This document shows, piece by piece, positions 16,910-25,746 of a DNA stretch of 64,000 nucleotides. Source of the DNA: Streptomyces xinghaiensis S187 (lineage in GTDB: Bacteria; Actinomycetota; Actinomycetes; Streptomycetales; Streptomycetaceae); the NCBI RefSeq assembly GCF_000220705.2, contig NZ_CP023202.1, positions 5,362,501 through 5,426,500 of the forward strand. The letters are read 5' to 3'. The translations under genes were made by a program, and so were the position numbers. A model generated the notes under the pieces. The model saw nothing but the letters and a program-made list of their open reading frames with translations. It did no database searches and was not told where the DNA came from. Position 1 is the stretch's first letter; every line of letters begins with the position of its first letter.

Positions 16910-17743
16910 ATGAACGCGGTGACATCGGTGAAGAGCAGGCGTACGGCGGCCCGTTGGGGCGGGTGGCGGACCCGGGCGGCGGCCGGCGGCAGTGCCGCCC
17001 CGGCCGTCCTGCTCGTCCTGGTGCTGGCCCTGACCGGCGGCCTGCCGTTCGTGGGGCAGGCCGGCGCGGCGGAGCCGGACCCGGAGCGGAGTGACGGAAG
17101 CCCTGCCGCCGCCGGCGACGCGCCGTTCGGCCACTGGCTCCGCGACGTGCTCGGCCCCCGTCTGCCGGAGGACGGCTCCACCGCCGCCCGGGACGCCGGG
17201 GCCCCGGAAGGGGGCGGGGAGCGGACGTCCCGGGACGCCCCCCGGTTCTCCCGGGTCAGCGCGGCTTCGTCATTCGCGCCGGTGCCCCCGCACGGCCTGC
17301 TGAACGCGGTCACCTACGACACGGAAGCCGTGCCGCCCGGGGCCCGGATCGGCGTGCGCCAGTGGACGGACCCGGAGGGGACGACGGTGCGGCTCCGGGT
17401 GGGCGGGCTCGAGCCCGGCCGCGCCTACGGAGCCCATGTGCACACCCGGCCCTGCGGCGCCGAACCGGACTCCTCCGGGCCGCACTACCAGCACCGCCGG
17501 GACCCCGAACAGCCGTCCACCGACCCCCGGTACGCCAACCCGGACAACGAGGTGTGGCTGGACTTCACCACTGACGAGGCCGGCGACGGCGCGGCGGAGG
17601 CCCGGCAGGACTGGAACTTCCGGCCCGGCGAGGCCCGTTCCGTGGTGCTGCACGAGCACACCACGGCGACGGAGGACGGCGCGGCCGGTACCGCCGGTGC
17701 GCGGCTGGCCTGCTTCACGGTGCCGTTCGCCGCGCAGCGCTGA
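16910..17743 (+). CDS. exported Cu/Zn superoxide dismutase-like protein
   Basis: A 277-residue protein with an N-terminal hydrophobic export segment (about residues 28-48) and a roughly 60-residue disordered linker, then a SodC-like domain from about residue 110. Conserved pieces are GAHVHTRPCG, GPHYQH, NEVWLDFTTDEAGDG, ARSVVLHEH and ARLACFTV, matching the copper/zinc histidines and the Cys pair of SodC. It should detoxify superoxide outside the membrane. Start ATG at 16910 follows gaggag. A perfect hairpin at 17764-17798 separates it from the convergent phosphatase gene. Confidence 0.8.
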   Translation: MNAVTSVKSRRTAARWGGWRTRAAAGGSAAPAVLLVLVLALTGGLPFVGQAGAAEPDPERSDGSPAAAGDAPFGHWLRDVLGPRLPEDGSTAARDAGAPEGGGERTSRDAPRFSRVSAASSFAPVPPHGLLNAVTYDTEAVPPGARIGVRQWTDPEGTTVRLRVGGLEPGRAYGAHVHTRPCGAEPDSSGPHYQHRRDPEQPSTDPRYANPDNEVWLDFTTDEAGDGAAEARQDWNFRPGEARSVVLHEHTTATEDGAAGTAGARLACFTVPFAAQR

Positions 17744-17763
17744 GGAGGCGCCGGGGGCCGTGG

Positions 17764-17798
17764 CCCGGCCGGACCGGCGGTGCGCCGGTCCGGCCGGG
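17764..17798. terminator. bidirectional hairpin between convergent genes
   Basis: Perfect 16-bp arms cccggccggaccggcg (17764-17779) and their complement (17783-17798) enclose the loop gtg. The hairpin sits between the stops of the SOD-like and PhoD genes. There is no U-run, as is common for streptomycete terminators. Confidence 0.75.
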
Positions 17799-17810
17799 GC
17801 GGCTCACCGG

Positions 17811-19682
17811 TCAGCCGGCTCCGCCGCCGTCCGGGCCGGTCATCCGGCGGTCCAGGACCGTGGCCAGCCGCGCGCCTCCGGCGCCGTCGGGCTCGGCGCG
17901 GTGGAGCGTCAGAGCGGCCTCGCGGCCGCGCAGCGTCAAAGTCATCAGCTGGTTGCCGAACCACGGTCCGCCGGCCTTCCGCCAGCTCACCGGTGACCGC
18001 CGGACCCGCCCGTGCCGGGCCAGGACGCGCCCCAGCAGGCGGCCCGCGCGGCTCCAGCCGAAGCGGAAACCGAGCTTGATCGCCGCCGGGACGCTGTTGT
18101 GCAGCGGGGAGCAGGTCAGCTGGAACACCCGGGCCGAGGGCCGGGCCGCTGCGTCCGGCCCGGCTCCGCCCGCACCGCCGGGCGCCTCCGTCCACCGCGG
18201 CTCGGCGATGTACGCGTGGTGGACGTCGCCCGAGAGGACGCAGACCGTGGCCGGCGCCTCCGGACCGCCGCCCGCGCGGGCGATCAGCTCGGTCAGCGCC
18301 TCGAAGGAGGCCGGGAAAGCGGCCCAGTGCTCCAGGTCCGCGCCCTGCCGCACCTTCTCGCCCCAGCGGGCCCAGCGGGAGCCGCGCTCCCCGCCGCACA
18401 GGGCCGCGTTCCACTGCTCGGTGTCGTGGATGGCGGGCGGCAGCAGCCAGGGCAGCGAGGTGCCGATCAGCAGATGGTCGCGCGAGCCGGGGTCGGCCAG
18501 CGCCTGTTCGCGCAGCCAGTCGGACTCGCCCTTGCCGAGCATCGCGCGCCGCTGCTCGGGCAGGACGCGGGCGGCGCGGGTGTCGACCATCAGGAGCCGG
18601 GTCCGGCCGAGGTCGCGGCGGTAGCTCCAGCGGACGTGGGTGGGGTCGGCGTAGGCGGCGGCCGCGAACTCCCGTACGAGCGCGGTGCCGTCGGGTGCCT
18701 CCCGTACGGCGGTGAAGAGCGGGTCGGCCGCCAGTTCGGCGGGGGAGAGGTTCCCCAGGTGCTGGTAGACCCAGTAGGACATCAGTCCGGACAGCACCCG
18801 CTCGCGCCACCAGCCGGTGGCCTCCATCTCCGCCAGCCAGGCCTCGCTGGTGTTCCAGTCGTCTATGACGTCGTGGTCGTCGAAGATCATGCAGCTGGGG
18901 ACGGTGGCCAGCAGCCTGCGCAGCTCGGGATCGGACCAGGACTCGTCGTAGAGGCGGGTGTACTCCTCGTAGTCCGCGACCTGGTCGCCCGGCGGCTCCT
19001 CCAGGCCGCGCCGTTCCGCGATCCACCGCCGGGTCGCCTCGGAGGTCTCGTCCGCGTACACCTGGTCGCCCAGGAGCAGCAGGACGTCCGGGCGTTCGGC
19101 GTTCGGATCGGCGGCCAGCCGGAGGGAGAGGGTGTCCAGCGCGTCCGGGCCCGGACCGGCGCCGGCGGTGGCGGACGGCGGGGCGGCCCAGCGGCAGGAG
19201 CCGAAGGAGACGCGGAGGGGGGCGCCGTCCGCGCCGTCGGTGCCGGGACGCGGAAGGGTGCGGATGACGGGGGCGGGCTCGCCACCGCCGGGCGGGGGCC
19301 AGACCTGGCGGCCGTCGAGCAGCACCCGGTACGGGGTGGTGCTCTCCGGGGCCAGGCCGGTGACGGTCACCAGCGCGTAGTGGTGGCCGCCGACCCGCCA
19401 GCTCCGGGCCCTGCCGCCGGGCGCCGCCGGGGGTGCCGTGCCACCGGGTACGGCCGCTCCCGCGAGGGGTGCGCCGCCCGCGAGGGGTGCGCCGCCCGCG
19501 AGGGGTGCGCCGCCCGCGAGGGGTGCGCCGCCCGTGCCGGGTGCGCCGCCCGCGGCACGCGCGTCCTCCGCCCCGCCGGTGCAGCGGACCTCCGCCTCGC
19601 ACGGGCCGTCCGTCTCGACCCAGACCGTGGCGCTGTGCTCGTCCACGTACCGCAGAAGCGGGCCCAGCCGCAGTCCGGTCAT
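17811..19682 (-). CDS. PhoD-family alkaline phosphatase/phosphodiesterase
   Basis: A 623-residue metallophosphoesterase. An N-terminal beta domain (about residues 1-150) precedes the catalytic domain with FGSCRW, LLLGDQVYADE, FDDHDVIDDWN, IGTSLPWLL and LSGDVHHAYIAE, the metal ligands of PhoD. No signal peptide is evident at the chosen start MTGLRLGPLLRY (19682); a longer frame to 19820 exists but lacks support. An 18-bp DNA repeat (19461-19550) encodes GGAPLA copies within the N-terminal domain, and its copy number may vary between strains. It probably releases phosphate from phosphodiesters or teichoic acid. Confidence 0.88.
   Translation of the reverse strand: MTGLRLGPLLRYVDEHSATVWVETDGPCEAEVRCTGGAEDARAAGGAPGTGGAPLAGGAPLAGGAPLAGGAPLAGAAVPGGTAPPAAPGGRARSWRVGGHHYALVTVTGLAPESTTPYRVLLDGRQVWPPPGGGEPAPVIRTLPRPGTDGADGAPLRVSFGSCRWAAPPSATAGAGPGPDALDTLSLRLAADPNAERPDVLLLLGDQVYADETSEATRRWIAERRGLEEPPGDQVADYEEYTRLYDESWSDPELRRLLATVPSCMIFDDHDVIDDWNTSEAWLAEMEATGWWRERVLSGLMSYWVYQHLGNLSPAELAADPLFTAVREAPDGTALVREFAAAAYADPTHVRWSYRRDLGRTRLLMVDTRAARVLPEQRRAMLGKGESDWLREQALADPGSRDHLLIGTSLPWLLPPAIHDTEQWNAALCGGERGSRWARWGEKVRQGADLEHWAAFPASFEALTELIARAGGGPEAPATVCVLSGDVHHAYIAEPRWTEAPGGAGGAGPDAAARPSARVFQLTCSPLHNSVPAAIKLGFRFGWSRAGRLLGRVLARHGRVRRSPVSWRKAGGPWFGNQLMTLTLRGREAALTLHRAEPDGAGGARLATVLDRRMTGPDGGGAG
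19461..19550. repeat. 18-bp tandem repeat inside the phosphatase gene
   Basis: Four identical 18-bp units (cgcgaggggtgcgccgcc) and a fifth with three changes. The length is a multiple of three, so the frame is kept and a (GGAPLA)n linker results. Confidence 0.95.
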
Positions 19683-19857
19683 GGTGATCGCCTCCCTCCG
19701 TCGTCCCGCAACGGTACGGAACGACGGAGGGAGGCGGGGAGTGCCGGGGGCGGCGGGTGGTCCGGCCCGGCGGCCGGCCGGGGCCCGGCGGGGTCCCCGG
19801 CCGTACCCGTCGCCGCCCAACCCCTGCCCGCCTGCGGGCTCTTGGGCGCCGGGCGGG

Positions 19858-20529
19858 TCAGCAGCCGTTCAGGACGCCGCTGAGCGCCGACTTCTCGGCG
19901 GAGTCGACCGAGAGGGCGTAGTAGTGCTTCACCTGGACCCACATGCGGGCGTACATGCAGTGGTAGCCGCTGCTCGGCGGCATCCACTCCGCGGGGTCCT
20001 TGTCCCCCTTGGACTGGTTCACGTTGTCCGTGACGGCTATGAGCTGGGCGCGGGTGAGGTCGTTGGCGAAGCCCTGCCGCTTGCTGGTGGTCCAGGAGGA
20101 GGCGCCGGAGCGCCAGGCCTCGGCGAGCGGCACGACGTGGTCGATGTCGACGTCGGAGGCGGCGGTCCACACGCCGCCGTCGTACGGGGAGCGCCAGGTG
20201 CCGCTGACCGCCGCGCAGGAGCTGTTCTGCTCGACGTTGGTGCCGTCGCGCTCGAGCACGACCTCGCGGGTGTTGCAGCTGCCGCTCTGGGTGCTCCAGT
20301 GCGGGAACAGATCGCGGCTGTAGCCGCTGCTGGAACCTTCCGCCCGGACCGTCAGCTGGGAGAGGTAGCTGCGGGCGGTGGAGGCGCTCGGCGGGGTGGG
20401 GGGCGCCGCCTGCGCGGAGGGGCCGCTGAGCAGCACCGTGCCGATCAGGGCGGTGAGCCCGGCGGCCAGGCCGGCGCGACGCGCGTAGACCGTGGCGCGC
20501 GGGGTGGGGGCGGAGTGGGTACGGGGCAT
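19858..20529 (-). CDS. secreted HNH nuclease (DUF1524/GmrSD-type)
   Basis: A 223-residue protein with a signal peptide (ARRAGLAAGLTALIGTVLL, ending at AQA) and an HNH-type nuclease domain. Motifs: DVDIDHVVPLAEAW with the central DH, NDLTRAQLIAVTDNVNQSKG and KDPAEWMPP. Four to five cysteines suggest disulfides in the extracellular enzyme. Streptomycetes secrete such nucleases during development and for nutrient recovery. I chose the ATG at 20529 because aggga lies at the right distance; a 16-residue longer frame exists. Confidence 0.88.
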   Translation of the reverse strand: MPRTHSAPTPRATVYARRAGLAAGLTALIGTVLLSGPSAQAAPPTPPSASTARSYLSQLTVRAEGSSSGYSRDLFPHWSTQSGSCNTREVVLERDGTNVEQNSSCAAVSGTWRSPYDGGVWTAASDVDIDHVVPLAEAWRSGASSWTTSKRQGFANDLTRAQLIAVTDNVNQSKGDKDPAEWMPPSSGYHCMYARMWVQVKHYYALSVDSAEKSALSGVLNGC

Positions 20530-20738
20530 GGGAACTCCCTGGGGATGGGGGGACGTTGGCCGGTGGGGATCGGCCACAGGCTGCCGCCGCCAGATGTCCT
20601 GGAGTGGGGCGCCGGGTTACAGATTGACGACATGAGCACGTCAGATCAAGGGTTTGACGTGTCCATACCCGGCGGCCGGGTGGACGAACAGGGGCACACC
20701 CGTGCGAGCGGGGCGCGGGCCCGTTCTAGGGTGGCCGC

Positions 20739-21536
20739 GTGCTCACCGCCGCCGACACCCTGCTCCCCGTCAACCCCGTGCTGGGGATCGTCCTCGCCGC
20801 CCTGCTCCTCGCGGCCGCCGCCGTCGCGGCCCTCGCCCGGCTCGCCGGCCCGGACGGCCGCGGCTACGCCCGTGCCGTCGTCACCGCGGGGCTGCGGGCC
20901 GCGGTACAGCTCGCCGCCGTCTCGTACCTCATCGGCTGGGTGGTCCGCGCGGTGCCCCTGCTGCTCGGCTTCGTCGCGCTGATGTTCGGGGTGGCGGTCT
21001 GGACGGCGGGCCGCCGGGTGACCCGTAACCGCACCTGGTGGTGGGCCGCCCTGCCGGTCGGCGCCGGGGTGGTGCCGGTGGTCGCCGTGCTGCTGGTCAC
21101 CGGGCTCGTCCCGCTCAAGGGCATCGCCCTCATCCCCGTCAGCGGCATCCTCATCGGCGGCGCGCTGACCGCCACGGTGCTCGCCGGCCGGCGGGCCCTC
21201 GACGAACTGCGCACCCGCCACGGGGAGGTGGAGGCCGGGATGGCGCTGGGGCTGCTCGTGCGCGAGGCCCGGCTGGAGATCGCCCGGCCCGCCGCCTCCG
21301 ACGCCCTGCTGCCGGGGCTGGACCAGACGCGGACGGTGGGCCTGGTCACGCTGCCGGGCGCGTTCGTCGGCATGCTGCTGGGCGGGGCGTCACCCGTCAT
21401 GGCCGGGGCCGTCCAGCTGTTCGTCCTGGTCGCGCTGGTGGCGGTGCAGGTGGTGGCGGTGGCCCTGGTGCTGGAGCTGGTCGCCCGCGGACTCCTGCAC
21501 CGGGACGGGGAGCGGGCGGAGCGTCGCGCAGGCTGA
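20739..21536 (+). CDS. FetB-like ABC transporter permease (UPF0014)
   Basis: A 265-residue polytopic protein with about seven membrane segments. Family motifs: AVVTAGLRAAVQLAAVSYLIGWV, PLKGIALIPVSGILIGGALTA and LLPGLDQTRTVGLVTLPGAFVGMLLGGASP. FetB with its ATPase FetA exports iron in E. coli. No FetA gene adjoins this copy, so the ATPase must be encoded elsewhere or the substrate differs. The GTG start at 20739 follows a weak ribosome-binding sequence. Confidence 0.85.
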   Translation: MLTAADTLLPVNPVLGIVLAALLLAAAAVAALARLAGPDGRGYARAVVTAGLRAAVQLAAVSYLIGWVVRAVPLLLGFVALMFGVAVWTAGRRVTRNRTWWWAALPVGAGVVPVVAVLLVTGLVPLKGIALIPVSGILIGGALTATVLAGRRALDELRTRHGEVEAGMALGLLVREARLEIARPAASDALLPGLDQTRTVGLVTLPGAFVGMLLGGASPVMAGAVQLFVLVALVAVQVVAVALVLELVARGLLHRDGERAERRAG

Positions 21537-21615
21537 AACGCGCGTCTGAAGGGCTTCGAGCTCTTGACCAAACCATCAGTGAATCTCAGTCTTTCTCATC
21601 CGCTATCTTGATCGC

Positions 21616-22191
21616 GTGAAGCTTTCCGAGTGGGCGGCACGCAACGGCGTGCACTACCAGACCGCGTGGGCGTGGGCTAAAGAGGGCCGTATGCCGGTCC
21701 CGGTACGCCAGACGCCTTCCGGTACATGGCTGGTCGACGAGCCCGCCCCGGAGGCGTCCGGCCGGGTCGTGGCGTACTGCCGGGTCTCGTCGGCGGATCA
21801 GAAAGTGGACCTTGACCGGCAGGTGACCCGGGTAGTCCAAGGGGCCACCGGGCTCGGCTTGTCGGTCGCGGAAGTCGTGACCGAGGTCGGTTCGGGGCTG
21901 AACGGGCGGCGGCGCAAGCTGCACCGGGTGCTGTGCGACCCGCAGGCGGCGGTGATCGTGGTCGAGCACCGTGACCGGCTGGCCCGGTTCGGTGTCGAGC
22001 ATCTCGAAGCGGTCCTGTCGGCGTCCGGGCGGCGTCTGGTCGTCCTCGACCCCTCCGAGACCGCTGACGACCTGGTGCGGGACATCACCGAGGTACTCAC
22101 ATCGATGTGTGCCCGCTTGTATGGGCGGGGGGCGGCGAAGACCCGGGCCGCCCGCGCAGTGGCCGTGGCGACCGGCGGGGCCGCCGAGTGA
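21616..22191 (+). CDS. tnpA: IS607-type serine recombinase
   Basis: A 191-residue transposase. The N-terminal MerR-like helix-turn-helix (LSEWAARNGVHYQTAWAWAKEGRMPVP) is followed by the serine-recombinase fold with the nucleophile in VAYCRVSSADQK, then VVVEHRDRLARFGVEHLE. The HTH-first order is specific for IS607. It starts with GTG at 21616 and its stop overlaps the GTG of tnpB. It moves the element by a serine-recombinase synaptic mechanism without target duplication. Confidence 0.94.
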   Translation: MKLSEWAARNGVHYQTAWAWAKEGRMPVPVRQTPSGTWLVDEPAPEASGRVVAYCRVSSADQKVDLDRQVTRVVQGATGLGLSVAEVVTEVGSGLNGRRRKLHRVLCDPQAAVIVVEHRDRLARFGVEHLEAVLSASGRRLVVLDPSETADDLVRDITEVLTSMCARLYGRGAAKTRAARAVAVATGGAAE

Positions 22192-23648
22192 AGAAATTCC
22201 GGCCGCAGCCCGGGTTCGTGGTGCAGGCGTTCCGGTTCGCCCTGGACCCCAATGCCGCCCAGGAGGCCGCGCTGCGCTCACACTGCGGCGGAGCGCGTAC
22301 CGCGTACAACTGGGCGGTCGGCTGGGTCGAGGCGTCGTGGTGGCAGCGCAAGGCCGAGGAGTCCTACGGCATCCCCGCGACGGAGTTGACGCAGTGGCGG
22401 CCGTGGTCGCTGCCCGTCCTGCGGAAGGCGTTCAACCAGGCCAAGACGACCGATCCGAGGTTCGCCGCCCGGTGGCAGGGGAACTCCAAAGAGGCGTACA
22501 ACACCGGCCTGGCGAATGCGTCGGCCGCGTTCGACAACTACGCCAAGTCCAAGAACGGCAAACGGCGCGGCAAGCGCATGGGTACCCCCCGGTTCAAGTC
22601 GAAGCGGAAGGCGCGTCTTGCCTGCCGGTTCACCACCGGCACGATCCGCGTCGACACCGACGGCCGGCACGTCACCCTGCCCCGGCTCGGGACGATCTGC
22701 GTCCATGAGCCCACCAGCGCTCTCCTGGCCCGCGTTGAGGCCGGGACGGCCCGCATCCTGTCCGCGACCGTCCGGCACGAACGCGGACGCTGGTTCGTCT
22801 CCTTCCAGGCCGAGGTCAAACGCGACCTCGAACGGGTGGCCCGCCCGGACGTGGCGGTCGGCATCGACCTCGGCGTGAAGAGCCTCGCGGTCATGGCCGA
22901 CTCGACGGGCGAAATCCGCACCGTCGCCAACCCCGGGCACTACGACGCCGCGCGCAAGCAACTGCGCCGTGCCTGCCGGACCGTGTCCCGCCGTCAGGGC
23001 CCCGACCGGCGCACCGGACAGAAGCCGTCGAAGCGGTGGGAGAAGGCCAACGCCCAGCGCAACAAGCTTCACCACCGGGTGGCGAACCTCCGCCAGGACG
23101 CCCTGCACAAGATCACCACGCAGGTGGCGGCCGAGTACGGCACGATCGTGGTCGAAGACCTCAACGTTGCCGGGATGCTCCGCAACCGGCGCCTGGCCCG
23201 CCGTATCGCCGACGCCGGATTCGGCGAGATCCGCCGCCAACTCAACTACAAGACCCGCCGGCGCCACGCCACCCGCCTGGTGGTGGCCGACCGCTGGTAC
23301 CCCTCCTCCAAGACCTGTTCCGGGTGCGGCGCGGTGAAAGCCAAGCTGCCGCTGCACGTGCGGACCTACGCATGCGACGCCTGTGGCCTGGTCATCGACC
23401 GGGACGACAACGCCGCACTCAACCTCGCCGCCCTCGCAGCCGCGGCCCGCACGACTGGTACCGGAGTGGCCGGAGACCAGGACACCCCCAAGCCGGTGTC
23501 GAAGCCTCGTGGAGCCGACCAGAAGACCCGCGCCACCCGCACCCGCCGCAAGGCGAGCGCGGGGCGGGCAGGTGGCGCAACCCTGCCGCACCAGCGGCAG
23601 ACAGAAGCGAGAGACCGTACCCAAGCCGAAGCCTTCACGCTCTGGTGA
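22188..23648 (+). CDS. tnpB: TnpB RNA-guided nuclease
   Basis: A 486-residue TnpB, ancestor-type of Cas12. The RuvC triad is visible: Asp in VGIDLGVKSLAV, Glu in TIVVEDLNVAGM and Asp in VIDRDDNAALN. Between them lies the four-Cys zinc finger CSGCGAV...YACDACG. The N-terminal beta/helix domain begins FRFALDPNAAQEAALRSHCGGARTAYNW. The GTG at 22188 is coupled to tnpA; an in-frame start exists upstream at 22107 but runs through tnpA. TnpB cuts donor or empty sites using a guide RNA made from the element's right end, which here borders the manganese riboswitch. Confidence 0.94.
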   Translation: MKKFRPQPGFVVQAFRFALDPNAAQEAALRSHCGGARTAYNWAVGWVEASWWQRKAEESYGIPATELTQWRPWSLPVLRKAFNQAKTTDPRFAARWQGNSKEAYNTGLANASAAFDNYAKSKNGKRRGKRMGTPRFKSKRKARLACRFTTGTIRVDTDGRHVTLPRLGTICVHEPTSALLARVEAGTARILSATVRHERGRWFVSFQAEVKRDLERVARPDVAVGIDLGVKSLAVMADSTGEIRTVANPGHYDAARKQLRRACRTVSRRQGPDRRTGQKPSKRWEKANAQRNKLHHRVANLRQDALHKITTQVAAEYGTIVVEDLNVAGMLRNRRLARRIADAGFGEIRRQLNYKTRRRHATRLVVADRWYPSSKTCSGCGAVKAKLPLHVRTYACDACGLVIDRDDNAALNLAALAAAARTTGTGVAGDQDTPKPVSKPRGADQKTRATRTRRKASAGRAGGATLPHQRQTEARDRTQAEAFTLW

Positions 23649-23659
23649 TGTGACGGATC

Positions 23660-23880
23660 TTCTGGGCCGAAATACTTGGAATGCTGAGAGCCGCTGAGGC
23701 TCTGAGTAACGGAGTAGCTCTTCGCCGGACAACAACAACACCGAGACCGACCGTCGACATACTGCCCGGCCGCCTCTCGCGGCCGGGCCGGCGCCCGGAG
23801 GCAGGCGGTGCGCGGTGGCGCGCCGTCCGCCCAGCGAGACCTTCGGCCGCAGTGTCCAGACGCTGCCGGGCCGAAGCGAC
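23660..23880 (+). ncRNA. yybP-ykoY (manganese) riboswitch
   Basis: The conserved loop sequences of the Mn(II)-sensing yybP-ykoY class are present in order and spacing: GGAGTAGC (23711-23718), GTCGACATACTG (23753-23764) and CAGCGAGACC (23832-23841). P1 can form between ggccgaa (23665-23671) and ttcggcc (23842-23848), and a side hairpin agagcc/ggctct lies at 23687-23703. The same cttcggcc segment also pairs perfectly with ggccgaag (23869-23876), giving a competing expression-platform hairpin. Mn binding would stabilise P1, block that hairpin and turn on the downstream transporter. Confidence 0.87.
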
Positions 23881-23947
23881 CCCTGAAACACAGCCAGGTC
23901 ATCGGTCGGGCAGCCCGGGCAACCGATCGACAGAGGGAAACACCGCT

Positions 23948-24535
23948 GTGCTCAGCATTGGCACCATCGCACTCGTCTTCGGCGTCGTCTTCCTCGCCGA
24001 ACTGCCCGACAAGACCGCGCTCGCCGGTCTCCTGCTCGGCACCCGCTACCGCGCCTCGTACGTCTTCGCGGGCGTCGCCGCCGCCTTCCTCGTCCATGTG
24101 GTGCTCGCCGTCGCCGCCGGCAGTGTGCTCACGCTGCTGCCGCAGCGGATCGTGCAGGCCGTGGTGGGCGTGCTCTTCCTCGCGGGGGCCGCGGTCCTGC
24201 TCTTCAAGAAGGGCGGTGACGAGGACGGGGAGAAGAGCGCCGAGCCGGGCGGCCAGAGCTTCTGGAAGGTCTCCGGCGCCGGCTTCACGCTGATCCTGGC
24301 CGCCGAGTTCGGCGATCTCACCCAGATCATGACCGCCAACCTGGCCGCCCGCTACGACGACCCGCTGTCGGTCGGCATCGGCGCGGTACTGGCGCTGTGG
24401 GCGGTGGCGGGCATCGGCATCCTCGGCGGCCGCACCCTGATGAAGTACGTGCCGCTGCGGCTGATCACCAAGGTCGCGGCGGCGGTCATGCTCGCGCTCG
24501 CGGTGTTCAGCCTGTACGAGGCCGCGACGGGCTGA
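23948..24535 (+). CDS. GDT1/UPF0016 family cation (manganese) exporter
   Basis: A 195-residue membrane protein with six segments and two copies of the signature E-x-G/P-D-[KR]-[TS]: AELPDKTALAGLLLGTRY and AAEFGDLTQIMTANLAARY. The family (TMEM165/Gdt1; bacterial MneA/MntX members) exports Mn(II). The preceding yybP-ykoY riboswitch makes Mn export the best call here. GTG start at 23948 with gaggg upstream. It stands alone, convergent with the HAD gene. Confidence 0.9.
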   Translation: MLSIGTIALVFGVVFLAELPDKTALAGLLLGTRYRASYVFAGVAAAFLVHVVLAVAAGSVLTLLPQRIVQAVVGVLFLAGAAVLLFKKGGDEDGEKSAEPGGQSFWKVSGAGFTLILAAEFGDLTQIMTANLAARYDDPLSVGIGAVLALWAVAGIGILGGRTLMKYVPLRLITKVAAAVMLALAVFSLYEAATG

Positions 24536-24596
24536 CGGCCCGTGGCCGCCGGCGGCCGGGCGGGTGATCCGTGCCGCCGGCGGGACGGCCGGGGGG

Positions 24597-25262
24597 TCAG
24601 GCGCCGAAGGCCAGGACCAGCCCGGCGGTGTCCCCGGTGATCCGCACCTGCTCCAGGTCGGGTACGTGGACGGTCGGCTCGCAGGCGGCCGCGCGGGCGC
24701 CGACGCCGACCACCCGCATCCCGGCCGCGCGGGCCGCCGCGATGCCCACCTCGGAGTCCTCGAAGGCCACACAGTCCTCGGCGTCGAAGCCCAGCTCGGC
24801 GGCGGCCTTGAGGAAGCCCTCCGGGTCCGGCTTGCTCGCGCCCACGCATTCGGCGGTGACGCGCACCGGTGGCGACGGCAGCCCGGCGGCCGCCATCCGG
24901 GCGGTGGCCAGCCCGCTGTCGGCGGAGGTGACCAGGGCGTGCGGCAGTCCGCGGAGCGCCGCCATCAGGGCGGCGGCGCCGGGCACCGGGACGACCCCGT
25001 CCATGTCGGTGGTCTCCCGGTCGAGCATCCGGCGGTTGTCCGCGTGGTTGAGGGCCGCCGGACGGTCCGGAAGGAGCAGCGCCATGGTGGCGTGGCCCTG
25101 CCGGCCGTGCGCGTGCCGCATGACGTGGTCGCCGTCGAGGCCCTGCTCCGCCGCCCACTGCCGCCAGCACCGCTCGACCACCGCGTCGGAGTTGACGAGG
25201 GTGCCGTCCATGTCGAGGAGGACGGCGCGGGCGGAGAGGGGCGCGGCGGGGATGGCCGTCAT
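24597..25262 (-). CDS. HAD-superfamily sugar phosphatase-like hydrolase
   Basis: A 221-residue HAD hydrolase of the beta-phosphoglucomutase/2-deoxyglucose-6-phosphatase group. Motif I is LLDMDGTLVNSD, motif II VTSADSG, motif III the Lys in GASKPDPEGFL and motif IV AFEDSEVGIAAARAAGM. It dephosphorylates small phosphorylated sugars; the substrate cannot be told from sequence. The start at MTAIPAAPLS (25262) is preceded by ggagcag; frames extending to 25340 have no such site. Confidence 0.9.
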   Translation of the reverse strand: MTAIPAAPLSARAVLLDMDGTLVNSDAVVERCWRQWAAEQGLDGDHVMRHAHGRQGHATMALLLPDRPAALNHADNRRMLDRETTDMDGVVPVPGAAALMAALRGLPHALVTSADSGLATARMAAAGLPSPPVRVTAECVGASKPDPEGFLKAAAELGFDAEDCVAFEDSEVGIAAARAAGMRVVGVGARAAACEPTVHVPDLEQVRITGDTAGLVLAFGA

Positions 25263-25746
25263 GGGCTGCTCCTGGGCGCGGGGCGTGCGAAGGGGGAAAC
25301 CGGAGAACCGGAGAAGGGGGACCGGGAAACCGGGAAACAAGGCGGCTCCGCCCGCCGGTCAGGGAACACGGGCGGAACCACTTTGTTCCACAACCATACA
25401 AAACACGGGACCAAGACGCCAGCCCCACCGGGAAACGGATGTGAATCCGCAGGTGGCGGCCGGTGAGTGAGGGGCGGCGACCGAGGGCCGGTGACCCGTG
25501 CCGTGTCACGTTCGCGGCGGACAGGACGGTACGGAGCGGGACGGCACGGGGCCGGGGGCGGGGCGGCCGGCCCCGGCCGGTGCTGTGGTGGAGGTGGAGT
25601 GCGTGAGGTGGGGTGCCGGCGGCTCCCCGGCCGGCCGGCGCGGGCCGGGAGTGGGCGTCCGCCGTACGCCGAGCGGGCCGCCCGGCGAGCGGGAGCGGTC
25701 GGCGGGCACGAACGAGCGGGAGCGGTCGGCGGGTCCCGCCGCGTGG
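25263..25746. other. 484-bp intergenic region with a 27-bp duplication
   Basis: No supported gene. An exact 21-bp sequence starting cgagcgggagcggtc occurs at 25686-25706 and again at 25713-25733, giving a 27-bp period. An AT-richer patch at 25375-25440 on the minus side may be the HAD promoter. Confidence 0.6.

Larger units (their letters stand above)
21545..23655 (+). mobile_element. IS607-family insertion sequence
   Basis: A two-gene element: serine recombinase tnpA and RNA-guided nuclease tnpB, overlapping by GTGA. IS607 elements have no inverted repeats, so the ends are approximate. The left end lies in the 79 bp between the FetB stop and tnpA. The right end must lie very near the tnpB stop, because the manganese riboswitch of the next gene begins by about 23662. 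Both genes look intact. Confidence 0.85.

Noticed and set aside
23687..23703. Hairpin as the TnpB guide-RNA scaffold end
   Set aside because: It fits better as the side hairpin inside the manganese riboswitch, between P1 and GGAGTAGC.
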